A stretch of DNA of 41,360 nt from Ceraceosorus guamensis. Lineage: Eukaryota > Basidiomycota > Exobasidiomycetes > Ceraceosorales > Ceraceosoraceae. The position numbers were made by a program, and so were the translations under genes. Positions within the stretch are counted from its first letter, which is position 1, and every line of letters begins with the position of its first letter. The notes beneath the pieces were generated by a model, which saw only the letters and a list, made by a program, of their open reading frames with translations, had not been told where the DNA came from and searched no databases. Of this stretch, positions 37,863 through 41,360 are shown piece by piece. The stretch spans positions 1-41,360 of the forward strand of contig NW_020290119.1 in the NCBI RefSeq assembly GCF_003144195.1. The letters run 5' to 3'.

Positions 37863-38916
37863 GCTGGCAGAGTTGCAAGGTGTGTTTCGTCTCTAGTGAG
37901 AGCGGCCAACAGAATGCGCAGAAGACGAAAGATCGAGTGAAGGTGAGAATGTGTTGGCGCGCAGAGGTGTGAAGCTTGCGCCCAGCTGCAAAGTCGGTGG
38001 CTGGCCGCACAGATCTCAAGGCAGAAGAGTAGCTTCTTAGGCACAGCTTGACGCTGTTTTGCCGGACAGTAGGAACGTCCGAGCAGACAAAATCGTCCCG
38101 CGCGCGACGTTGCGAATGACTCGAGAATGATTGGGGTCGACTCACAGGTGGAGACGCATGAGAGGAAGGGAGATCTTAGCTCTGGCGATCTCGGTCTGAT
38201 TCGCGATTCACCACCCTCTTCAGCCTTCTGCTCGATCAGCAAATTTCTCTCGGTCTCGCAAGCCCTCCGATTGCGATTTCAAATCGCATTGTCGCGCGCG
38301 CCCGCCCGCCCAAGGAAAAGCCACACAAGAATACAAGGGAGCGGCCGATCGTTCGATGGTACTGCTGCTCACGCATGTGGGGAGCGCGGCCGTAAGCTCT
38401 CTCAAAGCACTCTGACTGCAACTCTTGACTGTGGAAATGAATGCGCTGCATAGACTTTAACGCCGTGCCCATGTCATGGAGCATGCATGCATGCATGCAT
38501 GTTTGCTTGCATGCTCTGCTGCAACGGGAAGAGTCAATGTCCACGTGACTCTATCGTGGGCTGGCGCGTGTGGAGGGCGATCGATGCGCGCGGATGCGGA
38601 TGCGCTCAGCTTGAACACGTCGATGCGCTACGCTCCTGAAACCGGATGGCTTACTATTATTAGGCTGTCGTGGGGAAGGCACATAGGAGGCTGTGAAAGG
38701 CCAAATTGGAGCGAGGAGGGCACCTAGCATGTAGCGCCGATAATCAGAATCATGAACTGATCACGCGTGATTTGCGGGCTGATCACTTCCTCCATCAGCT
38801 TACCTATCAGGGCCGCGGCAAGCTTGAAGACTGCCAAGGACCAAGCTGGCTCATCTTGCCCACGTCAACCCCCCCCGCTGCCCACTTTGGTCGAAGCTGT
38901 GCCCACCGACGAAAGG
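37863..38916. other. Divergent promoter region, GCLM / J-domain gene
   Basis: 1.05 kb without a convincing frame. It contains (GCAT)n at about 38482-38501 and GC-rich stretches near 38290-38310 (GCGCGCGCCCGCC). The open frame of the J-domain gene extends upstream to 38767 but that part is not J-domain-like and lacks conservation clues. Confidence 0.5.
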
Positions 38917-39951
38917 ATGACCGGACAATCCGTTCCTGACTATTACACCCTGCTGGGTGTCAAGCCGAGCTCTTCCAAAGAAGAGATCAAATCGTCCTAC
39001 AAACGACGTTCCCTTTCCACTCATCCGGATCGTTTCCCAAACGCCAGCGCTTCCGAGCGTTCCACCTACACTGCTCGATTTCAGTCTCTAGCGGATGCCT
39101 ACTACGTTCTTTCGGACGATGCTAGACGAGCAGAGTACGATACGCTGAGAAAGGAGTATGGTACGAGCGACGATGGAGGAGTGGGCATGGATGCTCAGGA
39201 CGTACCGGGCGGCATGCACTGGAGCGACGATCCGTTCGAGAATCAGCAGAGCAGTAAAAACTTCTTTGAGAGCTTTAAAGGTTTTGCTGGATTTGGAGCA
39301 GGCGCTGGTGCCGCGAATGATCAAGCGGGACCATCTAGCGCTGGCAGCTCGACGACAAACGCAGGGCAGGGTCAACCTCAAGGTGAGTCAGCGCAGCGAG
39401 GCACTGCGCTAGACGCACACTGACGTTCCCCTTTGACATCCTCTGTCCTCATCTCTTAAATGTCCTCCACACACCATCACACCTCTGTCGACGCAGCTGA
39501 CCAAGTATTCGGATCAGTCTTTGAAGAACTGCTCAGACCCGAGGTGGAGAGGGTGGCGCCCATTTGGAAATGGGTAGGATCAGCCTCGGGCGCAGGGCTG
39601 GGTTTCATCATCGGAAACATTCCGGGTCTGGTGGCAGGTGCTTTCGTGGGCAACAAATTGGGCGCTGTGAGTATGCATTGTGATCTAACTCCAGGCAACA
39701 GATCGGAGGCATGTATGCGCTTGGAAGATGTAGCTTTTTGTGTCTGGCCCTCGAGAGAATAGTCGGATCATCTACTGATCCGCACTTCTTTTGCTCTCCT
39801 GCACCTGCTGAAACATCTTGCCCGATCACGAATCCCACAGATTAGAGACGCAAAAGGCAAGTCCGTGGGACAAGTATTTATGACGCTGAATACTAGTCAG
39901 AGGGCAGAAGTGCTCAAAGCGCTGGCGGTCAGGGTGCTCGGGTCCATCTAG
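38917..39951 (+). CDS. Short J-domain (DnaJ) co-chaperone with glycine-rich hydrophobic C-terminus
   Basis: Hsp70 co-chaperone of a small fungal class. Exons 38917-39382, 39497-39666 and 39841-39951 give 248 residues. The J domain occupies about 8-72 (DYYTLLGVKPSSSKEEIKSS) with the catalytic HPD at 36-38. A Gly/Ser/Gln-rich linker follows. The C-terminal part has a conserved segment (PEVERVAPIWKWVGSASGAG, then LGFIIGNIPGLVAGAFVGN), a glycine-zipper-like hydrophobic hairpin that may insert in a membrane, and ends with GAIRDAKGKSVGQVF and RAEVLKALAVRVLGS, a motif I know from similar fungal J proteins. I do not know its client or compartment. ATG 38917 was chosen because it directly precedes the J domain; the frame is open upstream. 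Intron phases (1 and 0) join cleanly. Confidence 0.88.
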
Positions 39952-40665
39952 CTCGATCAAGGACAAGCTCTTTACATCATCACGGTTCTCCTACCAAGTC
40001 ATCAATAAGCTCGCATTCCCGTCAGCCTCGACGATCACCTGAAAAGAAGCCCAGGCCATGCTCTCGCGACGCCTTAAATGCCGCTGTTGGAGTCAAAGTC
40101 CACGTTGCCTCTTTTTCCTTTCACAAATCGTCTAACCCTGTTGAGCCAGGATCAAGGCTCGCTCACCGTCCCTTGTACATGCAGCCGTGCTGCTGCTGTC
40201 CGTCTCTCGCGCTTCTCCATACCCCAATCAATCAGATCAATCATCCTCTCATGTTCAAAGATGCATATGGCGTGGATGCGCTGGGTCGAGGCTGGGGTCA
40301 AATGCATAAGTGAGCTAAAAGAGATCGGCGCTTGACTTTTGAACATATCTTAATCGTGAATGAAGATGAGGACGGTTCGATCACGTGACCTGTTTTGAGC
40401 TGCGAGTGGAGGGACGGAAGAACGGTGAACCTGCAGATCACAGGTATGGGTGTACAACAACAGGTACATGCCGCATACATCTACCTGCGACGTTGGTGAA
40501 GTAGTCGCAGGCCTGGAGTCACGAGTGTAGGTCGAGCGAGGTCTTTGACAGCTCGCGGCTTGATACTTACCCCACCACTCACTCGCACACCGTCTGGACC
40601 TTTGAGCGCCTGATTCGACTGCTCCGACCAGAGACACTCGCTTCTGAGTGAGGATCAGAGGAAAC
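39952..40665. other. Intergenic: J-domain gene 3' region and NDUFAF7 promoter
   Basis: No protein-like frame. It holds an E-box TCACGTGA at 40381-40388 and the decamer AGTCACGAGT at 40517-40526, both within 300 bases of the NDUFAF7 start. Confidence 0.55.
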
Positions 40666-41360
40666 ATGATGCATCGAACCGCGCCATGGGCCTTACGTTC
40701 CAGAGCAGTCCTTCTCAGGAGCATGGGACAAGCTCAAGCTCAAGCACACCCATATTCGCCAAGCCGTTCCCTCCAATTCAGCAACCGCACACCTCACCTC
40801 GACTCCTCTCGATGCTTTTCCAATTCGGCTTCCAGCCTAGATGACCGGACAAAAGATGCAACCCCCTCTTCAGCTTCCTCCACTACTTCTATTCCCACAC
40901 TTCAAAATCTCATACATTCTTCGATACGAAGCTCTGGACCCATGTCCATCGCAACCTACATGAGGACGGCTCTACTAGATCCCACATTGGGCTATTACGC
41001 GTCCGCCTCCGCTGATGCTCAACAGACACGACAGGGGGAGTCTGAAAGAGATCGGGCGCGCAACATTCTGGGCGCGAAAGGCGACTTCATTACAAGTCCT
41101 GAAATTTGTCAGATCTTTGGAGAGGTAAGTGGAAGTCATGAAGCTGCGGGAAGAAGAAGAGGAGGAGGAGGAGGAGGAGGAGGAGGAGGAGGAGGAGGAG
41201 GAGAAGGAGATCTGAGACATAGCCTGGCATACATTGACATGGACCTCGTCACCCTCTCGTATCAGCTCTTGGCAGTGTACTTGATATCCAGATGGCAAGC
41301 CGCTGGATCTCCAAGCAAAGTCAGATTGGTCGAGCTAGGACCTGGACGAGGCACACTCCT
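40666..41360 (+). CDS. NDUFAF7: NDUFAF7/MidA-type arginine methyltransferase, N-terminal part
   Basis: Mitochondrial complex I assembly factor that methylates an arginine of the NDUFS2 subunit. Only the N-terminal part is present: exon 1 is 40666-41124 and exon 2 starts at 41266 and runs off the window. The first about 45 residues are rich in Arg, Ser and Ala with no acidic residue, as in a mitochondrial presequence. Recognised motifs are GPMSIATYMRTALLDPTLGY, GDFITSPEICQIFGE and, in exon 2, LLAVYLISRW followed by the SAM-binding motif VELGPGRGTLL. Two adjacent ATG codons (40666, 40669) can start the protein. The intron (41125-41265, 141 nt) is stop-free in frame and carries a purine microsatellite, so a naive reading would run through it into a poly-Gly/Arg insert; the motif GDFITSPE...FGE-LL is only continuous when it is removed. 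Confidence 0.9.
   Translation, partial: MMHRTAPWALRSRAVLLRSMGQAQAQAHPYSPSRSLQFSNRTPHLDSSRCFSNSASSLDDRTKDATPSSASSTTSIPTLQNLIHSSIRSSGPMSIATYMRTALLDPTLGYYASASADAQQTRQGESERDRARNILGAKGDFITSPEICQIFGEVSGSHEAAGRRRGGGGGGGGGGGGGGEGDLRHSLAYIDMDLVTLSYQLLAVYLISRWQAAGSPSKVRLVELGPGRGTL
41151..41210. repeat. GAG/GGA purine microsatellite in the NDUFAF7 intron
   Basis: About 60 bases of AGA and GGA triplets lie inside the first NDUFAF7 intron. A pure purine tract of this kind can form triplex DNA and would be length-variable. Its period of three keeps the intron in frame. Confidence 0.85.

Noticed and set aside
40975-41298. Minus-strand frame with a long poly-Ser run
   Set aside because: It is the shadow of the GGA microsatellite and of NDUFAF7 coding sequence on the other strand.

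Overview
The window looks like nuclear DNA of a basidiomycete fungus, most likely a smut-type lineage (Ustilaginomycotina). The evidence is split genes with short GT...AG introns, fungus-specific proteins (KRE6/SKN1, vacuolar protease A, SNF1, YPP1, a SAM+RA-domain STE11 kinase), moderately high GC, pyrimidine-rich leaders and unusually long repeat-rich intergenic stretches. The lineage is an inference from gene content. I see no tRNA, rRNA, CRISPR array, viral remnant or recognisable transposon.

Layout. 1-2152: gene-free, microsatellites. 2153-4799 (+): KRE6/SKN1-type beta-glucan synthesis protein, 8 exons. 5928-7570 (+): PEP4-type aspartic protease, 3 exons. 8183-8855 (-): unrecognised 115-aa coiled-coil protein, 3 exons. 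10755-13646 (+): SNF1/AMPK alpha kinase, 8 exons. 13647-18417: about 4.8 kb with no supportable gene. 18500-19580: TATA box and a leader of about 1 kb that contains no ATG. 19581-20540 (+): unrecognised Ser/Pro-rich, probably nuclear protein. 20926-23598 (-): Ku70 with SAP domain, 9 exons. 25514-29371 (+): YPP1/TTC7-type TPR protein, 5 exons. 29753-34217 (-): STE11/Ubc4/Kpp4 MAPKKK, 6 exons. 36257-37862 (-): glutamate-cysteine ligase modifier subunit, 4 exons. 38917-39951 (+): short J-domain protein, 3 exons. 40666-41360 (+, cut by the window end): NDUFAF7/MidA complex I assembly methyltransferase.

The genes are ordinary, unrelated housekeeping and signalling genes (cell wall, vacuole, glucose signalling, end joining, PI4-kinase scaffold, pheromone MAPK module, glutathione, chaperone, mitochondrion). 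They do not form a cluster or operon. Exon models were built by hand; every junction was checked for GT...AG and reading phase, so each model is one open frame. They remain predictions without transcripts.

The most interesting material is non-coding. A family of near-palindromic decamers, A(T/C)TCGTGA(T/C)T plus the variant ATTCACGATT, recurs at 18 exact sites that I located, all between genes, against well under one expected by chance. The unknown gene at 19581 has a 1163-nt stretch upstream without a single ATG, which points to a very long scanned 5' leader. Inside the gene-free region is a tandemly duplicated 20-nt hairpin. I found no convincing new multi-gene system.
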